NCBI RefSeq assembly: GCF_010994275.1
Contig: NZ_WMCD01000001.1
Location: forward strand, 806,001 to 870,000
Origin: Cyclobacterium jeungdonense
GTDB taxonomy: Bacteria; Bacteroidota; Bacteroidia; Cytophagales; Cyclobacteriaceae
Direction of reading: 5' to 3'
DNA: 64,000 bases
The notes beneath the pieces were generated by a model, which was given only the letters and a program-made list of their open reading frames with translations, was not told the DNA's origin and made no database searches. Shown in pieces: positions 46,937 to 54,987 of the stretch. Position 1 is the first letter of the stretch; every line of letters starts with the position of its first letter. A program made the translations under genes and the position numbers.

Positions 46937-48727
46937 TTAGATGAAGAAGAAATAAAATATTGAAACGGTAATGGACAGAAAAAGAATGGTCATTCCACTC
47001 CCCGCCTTCATATAATCAGCATTTCGATAACCACCCGGAGACATCAAGAAAGCATTTACCTGGTGTGTGGGGAGTATAAATGAATTTGCCGCACAGATAG
47101 CTGCCATCAGTACAAGTGGACGCGGATCAATGTCTGCAATGCCCGCCATTCCAATTACTAAAGGTGCAAGCACAACGATTGCACCCACGTTGGACATAAA
47201 GAGTGAAAAAACGGTAGACAACACACCAACCATTAGTACGAAATAAACAGGATGAAAATCAATTACCACGCTCATAATAGATTCGGCCAGGAACATGGCT
47301 GTACCCGTTTTTTGCATGGCCACACCCAGTGGAATTAATCCAGCCAGCAAAAAGACAACTTTCCATTCTATGGACTCATAGGCCTCTGACATATTCAACA
47401 CCCGGGTAAAAACCATGCAAAGGGCACCGGTCAAAAATGCCATCGAAATGGGAAAGCCAACCATTGCCAGCGTAATGGCAAATACAAAGCAGCCTATCGC
47501 CGGCCAGGTTTTTGATTTGTCTTTATTATCCACATCAAATTCGGTGAGAACGACAAAATCAGCGCTTTCTTTCAAACTTCTTAATTCGATCCATCTTCCG
47601 TAAACGATCAAAGTGTCGCCCGAAATGATTTTCACATCAGAAAAATTTCCTGCTACTTTTTCACCATTATTGAATAGTATGATTGGCTCCACCGCGTATC
47701 TTTTTCTTAAAGAAAACTCTCGGATACTTTTCCCGGCAAGTTCAGAGCTTGGCGGAATAATTACCTCCGCAAAACCGCTACCATCGGCATTAAAATCATC
47801 AGAAAAGAGTTTTGAAGAAGAAACTTCCTCGAGTTGGAAGTCTTTTGAAAACTGCTGAATGTTTTCGGCTGAACCCAAAAGAGCAAGGGTTTGCCCCTGC
47901 TCAAATTTGGATTCTCGCCAAGGCGCGTAAACTACGTCCTTCTCTTTTCCAATTCCTATCAAATTCACCTGGTAGGTATTCCACAAGTGCGCTTGTTCTG
48001 GTGTTTTCCCAACCAACGAGCTCTCTTCGTGGATGGAAAGCAATTTTATATTATGGGGTAAATTAAGCTTTTCAATAAGCTCTTCTTGTTCTGATTTTTT
48101 TTCTTCCCCAATTTCTTTTTGGCGTAAAACTTTATCTCCAAATAGTAAGAAGTAACTTATACCGGCTATCAATAAGATACTACCAATAGGTGTGACGCGA
48201 AATAAGTTGTAGGCATCAAGCCCTTCATTTTTTAACAGGTCATTTACCAAAATAAGCGGTCCAGAACCGACCATTGTTAGTGTTCCTCCTAATATGGCCG
48301 CAAAACCAATGGGCATAATAAGCGATGATGGGGGAATTTTCGTTCTTCGCGAGACCTGCAGGATTCCCGGTAGAAAGAGTGCTGCGGCACCGATGTTCTG
48401 TATTAAACCAGAAAGCAACCCCACGGAAATGGAGAGCAGCCCGATCAAATTCCGCCTGTGATTTCCGGCTTTTCTGATAATAAATTTTGAAAATTCATCC
48501 ATTATTCCTGTTCGGGAAATGCCACTGCCCAAAATCATCACGCTTAGCATGGCGATCACGGCATTACTTGAAAACCCGGAAAACATCTCCTCAGAATCCA
48601 AAATACCTGTCCAGCCTAGTGCCAACATGCATGCAATGGCAACAATATCAATACGGACCAGATCGAGTACCAGCATTGTTACTGTTATTCCAAGGATTGC
48701 CAAGACTATGATTATTTCAGATTCCAT
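46937..48727 (-). CDS. DASS/SLC13-type anion transporter with central TrkA-C (RCK_C) domains
   Basis: 596 residues. Five or six N-terminal TM helices ('IIIVLAILGITVTMLVLD', 'NAVIAMLSVMILGSGIS', 'IGFAAILGGTLTMVGSGPLI') are followed by two cytoplasmic RCK_C-like domains (about 215-390; 'GLDAYN', 'LGSAENIQQFS', 'AGKSIREFSLRKRYAVEPI'), then the second membrane half ('VVFLLAGLIPLGVAMQKTG', 'SNVGAIVVLAPLVIGMAG', 'ICAANSFILPTHQVNAFLMS'). This is the layout of SLC13-like permeases such as SAC1/SdrP-type transporters, which take up sulfate or related anions with sodium. The genes around it support a sulfur oxyanion as substrate, but dicarboxylates are possible. Confidence 0.87.
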   Translation of the reverse strand: MESEIIIVLAILGITVTMLVLDLVRIDIVAIACMLALGWTGILDSEEMFSGFSSNAVIAMLSVMILGSGISRTGIMDEFSKFIIRKAGNHRRNLIGLLSISVGLLSGLIQNIGAAALFLPGILQVSRRTKIPPSSLIMPIGFAAILGGTLTMVGSGPLILVNDLLKNEGLDAYNLFRVTPIGSILLIAGISYFLLFGDKVLRQKEIGEEKKSEQEELIEKLNLPHNIKLLSIHEESSLVGKTPEQAHLWNTYQVNLIGIGKEKDVVYAPWRESKFEQGQTLALLGSAENIQQFSKDFQLEEVSSSKLFSDDFNADGSGFAEVIIPPSSELAGKSIREFSLRKRYAVEPIILFNNGEKVAGNFSDVKIISGDTLIVYGRWIELRSLKESADFVVLTEFDVDNKDKSKTWPAIGCFVFAITLAMVGFPISMAFLTGALCMVFTRVLNMSEAYESIEWKVVFLLAGLIPLGVAMQKTGTAMFLAESIMSVVIDFHPVYFVLMVGVLSTVFSLFMSNVGAIVVLAPLVIGMAGIADIDPRPLVLMAAICAANSFILPTHQVNAFLMSPGGYRNADYMKAGSGMTILFLSITVSIFYFFFI

Positions 48728-48830
48728 ATCTTTGATTGAGGCTTTGATTCTCCGTTATAAAAAGTCGGTTACAGGACCAGCCTGTTTTTGTCGACAATTG
48801 CTTTATAATTGGCATCTTTTTAGGGTAAGA

Positions 48831-49193
48831 TTAGCCTTCTTGGCTCCAATCAGTCCATCCCACACCATAATTTGATATGTTTTCAAATCCATTGGCAACA
48901 AGCAATGAATAAGCAACTGCTGAACGGTTTCCACTATCACAATAAATAATTACCTCTTTGTCTTTTGCTACTTTTCCAAAATTTTCATCCAGCGTTCCAT
49001 TGAATACATTTACAGCTTCATCAATATGCCCTTCTTTGTATTCTGACTTGCCTCTGACATCAATTATTTGCACGTCTTCTTTAGATATTTTTTCTTCTAC
49101 CACTGCTTTATCCAAAGTTTGGTAAGAATTTAAGTTCTCTTTTTCAAAAGTGGAAAGTTGTTCAGGCGTGATATACCCTTGAATCTTGTCCAT
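48831..49193 (-). CDS. Rhodanese domain, probably the separated 3' part of an MBL-rhodanese gene
   Basis: 120 residues beginning 'MDKIQGYITPEQLSTFE'. The rhodanese domain is intact: 'VQIIDVRGKSEYKEGHIDEA', and the active-site loop 'IIYCDSGNRSAVAYSLL' with the catalytic cysteine, ending 'YGVGWTDW'. Rhodaneses move sulfane sulfur. In the usual one-piece enzyme this domain follows a metallo-beta-lactamase domain and a linker. Here it overlaps the 3' end of the MBL frame by 64 bases in another reading frame. The ATG at 49193 may be fortuitous. It could still be translated by reinitiation, so I list it as coding with caution. Confidence 0.7.
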   Translation of the reverse strand: MDKIQGYITPEQLSTFEKENLNSYQTLDKAVVEEKISKEDVQIIDVRGKSEYKEGHIDEAVNVFNGTLDENFGKVAKDKEVIIYCDSGNRSAVAYSLLVANGFENISNYGVGWTDWSQEG

Positions 49194-49663
49194 GCCTGCT
49201 CTAACAAGTCTGGCCTTCCCACATCGCCAACAAATACAAAATCACCTGTAAATAACATGGAGGGTTTGTCTGTCGCTGGATGATCGGTCAATAAAAAGCT
49301 CAAATGTTCCGGTGTATGTCCGGGCGTATGAATAACATCAATGGAAAGTTTACCTACTTTAATAATATCACCATTTTTTAATTTGTTATGCGGAAATTCA
49401 TATTTCCAATCTTCGTCACCTTCATCTGAAAGAAAAAGTTCTGCTCCAGTAAGCTCGGCTAACTCTCGGGAGCCACACAGGAAATCTGCATTAATATGCG
49501 TTTCTATAATGTGGGTTATTTTGAAGTTATTTTCCGCAGCAATTTGCAGATAGGTATCCACATCTCTTTTTGGCTCAATTATCGCTGCTATTCCAGCTTT
49601 TTGGCAACCAATAACATAACTTGCCTGGGCCAAACTTTTGTCATATACCAATTCGAAATACAT
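49130..49663 (-). CDS. Truncated metallo-beta-lactamase-fold hydrolase, 5' part of a broken MBL-rhodanese gene
   Basis: 177 residues. The frame is a normal ETHE1/persulfide-dioxygenase-like MBL start: 'ASYVIGCQKAGIAAIIEPKR', metal motif T-H56-I-N58-A-D60-F, 'GSRELAELTGAELFLSD', 'IDVIHTPGHTPEHLSFLL' and 'LFTGDFVFVGDVGRPDLLEQ'. Directly after that, the sequence jumps to the rhodanese linker in another frame, so the last 20 residues here are nonsense. The part normally containing the final metal-binding histidine and the dimer region (roughly 100 or more residues) is missing. I infer an internal deletion with frameshift. A catalytically competent enzyme is unlikely. Confidence 0.7.
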   Translation of the reverse strand: MYFELVYDKSLAQASYVIGCQKAGIAAIIEPKRDVDTYLQIAAENNFKITHIIETHINADFLCGSRELAELTGAELFLSDEGDEDWKYEFPHNKLKNGDIIKVGKLSIDVIHTPGHTPEHLSFLLTDHPATDKPSMLFTGDFVFVGDVGRPDLLEQAWTRFKGISRLNNFPLLKKRT

Positions 49664-49710
49664 ATTCTATAGGGGTTTATTATTAAAGATTCTTTTACTT
49701 ACTTCTGTAA

Positions 49711-49907
49711 TTATAAATAAATTTCCACCTTTTGATTAAGTCCATTAATTGCAAATTCTACGCCATCCTAAATGTGAATTTCCCTTCCTTTATCTGCTTT
49801 GGCAAATTCCTTGATACTGATTTTCTTGTGAAAAGTTTCGGAAACCTCTACTATTTGTAATCTGCGTCTCCGGCATCGAAATAGTTATACTCAACAAAAC
49901 AATTGGT
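49711..49907 (-). pseudogene. Decayed short gene upstream of the MBL gene
   Basis: On the minus strand, 'CFVEYNYFDAGDADYK' runs into two stops. A one-base shift restores 'VEVSETFHKKISIKEFAKAD', 'KGREIHI', a TAG, then 'DGVEFAINGLNQKVEIYL' and TAA at 49711-49713. The composition and continuity look protein-like, with one frameshift and one nonsense codon, and no start is visible. I do not recognise the family. The rest of 49664-50107 is AT-rich, probably the promoter region of the P-type ATPase, with no other signal I can support. Confidence 0.35.
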
Positions 49908-50107
49908 ACTTTAGAAGTAAGTTAAATCAAACACCCAGAAATAGGACCGGGGTTTGTTGTGGATTTGGAGGATTGATAAACTGGTTGCTGAAATTTAAAT
50001 AATATTATAAAAAAAATATTATTTTTTATAAAAAATACCTTAGGAGTTTTTGTTTAATTAATTGATCGATAGAGTAAATTTATTTTCTTAATTATTTTTC
50101 AAAAATC

Positions 50108-52588
50108 ATGAAATATACAGGCCTTAGTGATCAGGAAGTAAATACCAACCGAAAGTCCTTTGGGAGCAATAAAGTCGGAGGCAAAACCCAAAACCCTATT
50201 TGGGAAATTTTACTTGAGATAATCAAAGAGCCTTTGTTTATCATTTTGATTGTAACCTCCTCCATTTACTTTACTCTTAGGGAGACTACCGAGGGCATTA
50301 TCATGTTGGTGGCCATAGGACTGGTTTCAGGAATATCCATTTTTCAGGAAAATAAAAGCCGGAACGCAGTCAACGCGCTTAAAAAGCTCTCCAGACCTCA
50401 AGCAAAAGTATACAGGAACGGTGAAATCACTAAGATTCCTACAGAGGAAATAGTTGTAAAAGACTTGTTTCTGGTTGAAGATGGAGATATGATTCCTGCA
50501 GACGCTAAAATAATTGAAGCGCATGATTTTTCGGTCAATGAAAGCATCCTTACGGGCGAGTCCCTTTCTGTATCCAAAGACCAGCTTTCAGAATCACCTT
50601 TGATTTTTCAAGGTACTACAGTCGATGCAGGAAATTGTGTTGCCGAAGTCAGCGCAGTTGGAACAAAGACCGAGCTGGGGAAAATAGGTACCCGTTTAGG
50701 AGAAATCGAAGAGACTAAAACACCTTTGCAGATCCAAATTAAGAGCTTTGTACGATCAATGGTCATATTTGGGGCGATTGCTTTTCTTCTCGTATGGGCA
50801 ATCAATTATTTTAACTCCTATGATATCCTGAGTGCCCTGCTTCATGGACTTACTTTGGCAATGTCTGTATTACCGGAAGAAATTCCCGTAGCTTTTAGCA
50901 CTTTTATGGCTTTGGGAGCCTATAGACTTTATAAAAACAAAGTCATTACCCGTAGTCCCTACACCGTAGAAACTTTGGGAACGGCCTCTGTCATCTGTAC
51001 CGATAAAACAGGTACGCTTACAGAAAACCGGATGGAACTCCGGGCGATATATGATTTGAAAACTGAAAGTCTTCAGGATTTTACCAAAGAAAATCCTGTT
51101 TTTAATCAGACATTAAAATATGCGCTTTGGTCATCAGAAATTCAACCCTTCGACCCCATGGAAAAATCCATCCATGCAGTTTATGAAAAGTTGACGCCAG
51201 TCGATGAAAGGAAGTCGGCAAAAATGCTGCACGAATACCCACTCAGTGGGAAGCCTCCAATGATGACGCACATTTTTCAAATGGGAAATGGTGAAAAAAT
51301 CATTGCTGTCAAAGGCAGTGTGGAAGGCATAATAGAACATAGCAAATTATCTGATTCGGAAACGGAAAAGATTTTGGAGCAGATGGAGGGTTTCACTTCA
51401 AAAGGCTACAGAGTCTTAGCAGTAGGTAGAGCCGATCCCGGTATTAGGACTTATCCTAAAACCCAGGAAGAATTCGAATTTGAGTTTTTGGGTTTGGTTG
51501 CTTTTTATGATCCTCCAAAAAAGAATATCGGAGAGGTATTAAAAAACTTTTACAAAGCGGGCATCGAAGTAAAAATGATTACAGGAGATTACGCCCAAAC
51601 CGCATCTGCCATAGCCAGCCAAATCGGACTGAGATCGACAACAAAAGTATTGACAGGTGAGGAAGTGATGGGCTTGAGTAAAGCAGAACTTCAGCAAAAG
51701 GTGAAAGAAACCGACATTTTTGCACGAATGTTCCCGGAGGCAAAGCTCAAGATAGTAGAGGCACTTAAACAAAATGGAGAAGTGGTGGCTATGACAGGCG
51801 ATGGTGTAAATGACGGGCCAGCACTTAAAGCAGCGCATATCGGTATTGCCATGGGGAAAAGGGGAAGTGAAGTAGCCAAGAGTTCCGCAGCACTGGTATT
51901 GATGGATGATGACCTAAGTCACATGACCGAGGCAGTGGCATTGGGAAGAAGAATCTATGAAAACCTCAAAAAAGCCATTCAATATATCATATCCATCCAC
52001 ATTCCGATTATTCTCGTGGTCTTACTGCCATTGGTTTTCGACTGGGAATTCACTTTGATTTTCACACCGATTCATGTTATTTTTCTTGAATTGATTATGG
52101 GACCTACCTGTTCTATTGTGTTTGAAAATGAGCCCATAGAGCCAAATTCCATGGACAATCCACCAAGAAAAATGTCACAGACTTTCTTCTCATGGGCTGA
52201 ACTTTCCCTGAGTGTGATACAAGGATTAATGATTACCGCAGCCAGCTTAGGCTTGGGTTATTACCTGATGATTTCCGGAGAAAATATTGAGATTGTCCGA
52301 ACCATTATTTTCACCACATTGGTCTTGAGCAATGTTTTTTTGACTTTGGTGAACAGGTCTTTTTATTACTCTATTCTGAAAACAATCAAATATCCCAATA
52401 AATTAATCCCCTTGATATTAGGAATTTCGATCCTATTACTGCTATTAATCCTGGTTGTTCCCTCCATTCAATCTGTTTTTGATTTTGTGAATGTCAGGTT
52501 TGAACTGATTTTAACAGCACTAGCGGTATCCTTTGTGGGGGTTTTCTGGATAGAGGTATGGAAGGCATGGCGAAGAAGAAATCATTGA
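50108..52588 (+). CDS. P-type cation-transporting ATPase (P2/Ca2+-ATPase-like)
   Basis: 826 residues. Cation-ATPase N-terminal domain ('GLSDQEVNTNRKSFGSN'), TM1-2, actuator domain with 'ILTGESLSV' (TGES loop), TM3-4 with the ion-binding 'VLPEEIPVAFSTFMALG' (about 252-268), phosphorylation site 'ICTDKTGTLTENR' (D299), nucleotide domain ('VKGSVEGI'), hinge 'AMTGDGVNDGPALKAAHIGI' and TM5-10 ending with basic residues. The PEEIP motif in TM4 is like type II (Ca2+, Na+/K+) pumps, but the TM5-6 carboxylates typical of Ca2+ pumps are not obvious ('IIFTPIHVIFLELIMGPTC'), so the ion is uncertain. It is divergent from the sulfur island and has no same-strand partner. Confidence 0.9.
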   Translation: MKYTGLSDQEVNTNRKSFGSNKVGGKTQNPIWEILLEIIKEPLFIILIVTSSIYFTLRETTEGIIMLVAIGLVSGISIFQENKSRNAVNALKKLSRPQAKVYRNGEITKIPTEEIVVKDLFLVEDGDMIPADAKIIEAHDFSVNESILTGESLSVSKDQLSESPLIFQGTTVDAGNCVAEVSAVGTKTELGKIGTRLGEIEETKTPLQIQIKSFVRSMVIFGAIAFLLVWAINYFNSYDILSALLHGLTLAMSVLPEEIPVAFSTFMALGAYRLYKNKVITRSPYTVETLGTASVICTDKTGTLTENRMELRAIYDLKTESLQDFTKENPVFNQTLKYALWSSEIQPFDPMEKSIHAVYEKLTPVDERKSAKMLHEYPLSGKPPMMTHIFQMGNGEKIIAVKGSVEGIIEHSKLSDSETEKILEQMEGFTSKGYRVLAVGRADPGIRTYPKTQEEFEFEFLGLVAFYDPPKKNIGEVLKNFYKAGIEVKMITGDYAQTASAIASQIGLRSTTKVLTGEEVMGLSKAELQQKVKETDIFARMFPEAKLKIVEALKQNGEVVAMTGDGVNDGPALKAAHIGIAMGKRGSEVAKSSAALVLMDDDLSHMTEAVALGRRIYENLKKAIQYIISIHIPIILVVLLPLVFDWEFTLIFTPIHVIFLELIMGPTCSIVFENEPIEPNSMDNPPRKMSQTFFSWAELSLSVIQGLMITAASLGLGYYLMISGENIEIVRTIIFTTLVLSNVFLTLVNRSFYYSILKTIKYPNKLIPLILGISILLLLLILVVPSIQSVFDFVNVRFELILTALAVSFVGVFWIEVWKAWRRRNH

Positions 52589-52763
52589 TAGAAAATAAAA
52601 TCATAAAATAACGGAATTCTCAATACAGGAAAGCTGCTATTCCAAAAAAGGTTACATTTTGGGGAGTTTTTTTCCCGGTGAAGGCTAAAAATGAAGAAAA
52701 TTAGTCTTTGCAGCTCTTTCCCTAAATATTCGGTCATCTTCAAAATTGCTGTGTAGGTGGACC

Positions 52764-52803
52764 TAAAAAAAGGCAGCTACCCGCTTTTAGGGGTAAGCTA
52801 CCT
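52764..52803 (-). terminator. Rho-independent terminator of the DUF4136 gene
   Basis: On the minus strand, AGGTAGCTTACCC pairs with GGGTAGCTGCCT (one bulge, one G-T pair) around a short loop and is followed at once by a run of T (plus-strand A, 52764-52770). It lies 37 bases beyond the stop of the minus-strand gene and also sits between two convergent genes. Confidence 0.75.
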
Positions 52804-52839
52804 TAGAAACTGTTTTTAATATCGATTTAGTCTGGTTGT

Positions 52840-53442
52840 TTATCTGGAAGCGCGCTCCGTATTGACTGTAAATGCACTAAAATCAAATCGGTTGAATATG
52901 GCTTCTACTTTAGATTGAATTGCCTGTTCACTCCTGATATCACTTTCTTCCAATGCTCCGGAAGCAAATCCCTGCCAAACTTGTACTCCTGATTCTGCAT
53001 TAATAAAATTAAGCAGAACAGTTCCGGGATCTACATTCACCATTTCAACATCCCGCTCAACTGGTCCTTCCCATAAATAAGAGTGTCCTTCCCGGGTATA
53101 GGTCCTTAATTGGTCAGCTTCCTCTAAAACGGTGTAATTGACAAGCATGTCTGGATTGTTAGTATCCTTTATAAAACCTTTTGCCGTAAGCTGGGTCTCT
53201 ATGGCATCTTTTAACCTGCTTCTGCTTGTTTCCTGGTGGAAAATTAGGGCACTCTGAGACCCTAAAAATACCTGGGTACTGGGCATTAGTCCTTCATCCG
53301 ATACCCAGTTAAAAGTCCTAAAGTCAGCAATATCATTGTCAATTTTTTGATCTGCCCCCACACTCAAAGTACCCTGAGAGGCGCAACCGAAAAAAACGAT
53401 TGTTGTCACACTTAACAGGAAAGTTTTCATTAAATTTTTCAT
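52840..53442 (-). CDS. DUF4136 family lipoprotein
   Basis: 200 residues with a lipoprotein signal ending 'TTIVFFGC' (cysteine 20). The mature part matches DUF4136: 'ADFRTFNWVSDE', 'SRLKDAIETQLTAKGFIKDT', 'NPDMLVNYTVLEEADQ', 'VDPGTVLLNFINAESGVQVW' and 'QAIQSKVEAIFNRFDF'. The family is periplasmic or outer-membrane attached and has no known function; members often occur near envelope-stress genes. It has its own terminator downstream. The next gene upstream on the same strand is the AI-2E-type permease, 170 bases away. Confidence 0.88.
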   Translation of the reverse strand: MKNLMKTFLLSVTTIVFFGCASQGTLSVGADQKIDNDIADFRTFNWVSDEGLMPSTQVFLGSQSALIFHQETSRSRLKDAIETQLTAKGFIKDTNNPDMLVNYTVLEEADQLRTYTREGHSYLWEGPVERDVEMVNVDPGTVLLNFINAESGVQVWQGFASGALEESDIRSEQAIQSKVEAIFNRFDFSAFTVNTERASR

Positions 53443-53611
53443 GGTAACTTAGTTTTAAGTATTAAAATTAAATATGTATTAATAAAAAAGGTAGATATAA
53501 TAATATTATTCAATAATGTAGATATCAAATTAATTAATATTCATTAAATCCTACTATTTTTATTTCTCATATAAATTATCCCCAATTTTGTGCCAAAAAC
53601 CAGTCGCTGTC

Positions 53612-54778
53612 TTATTCCCCCTCTCCTGAAGGGCTGTCCCCCAATACGTTTTCTACATATAACATTTTGACGAGTACCATTACAATGGCAATAATGGGGG
53701 TAGCGAGAATCAATCCCAATCCCCCCACTAATATGCCTAACAACACCTGCCCTATCAGGAGCACCGCAGGGGGCAGGTAAACCATTTGTTTCTGCACTAA
53801 GGGCGTGATCAGATTACTCTCCACCGCCTGAATTCCAATATACAATAGGACTACGTACAAGGCGGTAGAAGGTCCCTCCATTAACCCCACCAAAACGGCG
53901 GGAATCAAAGCCACTAAAGGCCCAAAATTCGGAACAAATGCTAAGAGACCTGCAATAAATCCCAGAGCCAGGGCAAGCGGAACGCCTAACAACCATAAAC
54001 CAAGGGAGGTTAATACGGCGACTACTAACATAGAAAACAGTTTGCCGGCAATCCATCTTTGTAAAGTGATGCCAAGCTTATCCAATACTTCCTGGGCTCT
54101 TTCCCGATTGGGAATGGGCACCAGACTGACAATTCCTTTCTGATAAGGCTCAGGTTGGGCCATGATAAACATGCCGATGAAGAAAATAATATACAGATCA
54201 GTAAGAACTCCAAAAGTGGCTGAGAAAACTCCCATAGACTGTTTAAGCACCCCGCTTTTTTCCTGTAGCCACTTTTGGGGATCTTCAGGAATCTGATCCA
54301 ACAATTTTCTACCTTGCTTGCTCTGGTTTAACTGGTCCCTGGCACTCTGTACCGTTTCTGGAAATTTCTCGGCTAATTGATTTACCTGATCTCCCACTTG
54401 GGGGGCTATCAGAAAGCCAGCAAGTGCAAAAAAACCAATAACCAAAAGCACCGAAACCAACAAGGACCATCCCATTGGAATTTTTACGTACCTGTGTATA
54501 TAATCCGCTATTCCTCTGAATAAAGCGGCAACCAAACCGGCCGCAAGAATTAGTAGCAGGACTTTAAATGCCACTCCGAATAACCATAGAATGAGAATTA
54601 TGGGTATAATAATTCCTGCTGAGATAAGCACTTTCTCTGTAAAAGAGGTAGTATCCGTTCGATTTGAAGGTGTTGACGCTTCTTCTTCTTTTTTATCCTT
54701 CATAGGTGGTTTAATAAGGTTATAAACTTTTTGAGCAGTGGTTGATATAAAAAGGTTGGCTATTTGGATGAATTTCAT
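53612..54778 (-). CDS. AI-2E family transporter (PF01594)
   Basis: 388 residues from the ATG at 54778, chosen because AGAGGA lies about 10 bases before it; an ATG at 54703 and the open frame to 54829 are alternatives. Plan: cytoplasmic N-terminus, TM1-2 ('VLISAGIIIPIILILWLF', 'LAAGLVAALFRGIADYIHRY'), TM3, a long amphipathic region ('VGDQVNQLAEKFPETVQSAR'), then four to five TM helices with family motifs 'RIGLIGWIAGKLFS'-like 'LQRWIAGKLFSMLVVAVL', 'GFIAGLLAFVPNFGPLVALI' and 'VGGLGLILATPIIAIVMVLV'. Despite the name, members export varied small molecules or act as Na+/H+ antiporters; the substrate is unknown here. Confidence 0.88.
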   Translation of the reverse strand: MKFIQIANLFISTTAQKVYNLIKPPMKDKKEEEASTPSNRTDTTSFTEKVLISAGIIIPIILILWLFGVAFKVLLLILAAGLVAALFRGIADYIHRYVKIPMGWSLLVSVLLVIGFFALAGFLIAPQVGDQVNQLAEKFPETVQSARDQLNQSKQGRKLLDQIPEDPQKWLQEKSGVLKQSMGVFSATFGVLTDLYIIFFIGMFIMAQPEPYQKGIVSLVPIPNRERAQEVLDKLGITLQRWIAGKLFSMLVVAVLTSLGLWLLGVPLALALGFIAGLLAFVPNFGPLVALIPAVLVGLMEGPSTALYVVLLYIGIQAVESNLITPLVQKQMVYLPPAVLLIGQVLLGILVGGLGLILATPIIAIVMVLVKMLYVENVLGDSPSGEGE

Positions 54779-54987
54779 AGGTAACAATTCCTCTTTTAAT
54801 GCCAATTCACTGCAAGAAAGATTCCCCAAAAAATATCCAGGTATTTTCTTTTACCGTTCCATGAATAGGATTTGAACAATTAGTCCCCTAGCGAACCTTC
54901 GCAGTGAAATTCGTTATTCCAGAAGTCATGAGTAGTGGCCATCTCCTAATTGGGTGGGTAAAAAAATACCCCGAATTGGAGCCGGAA

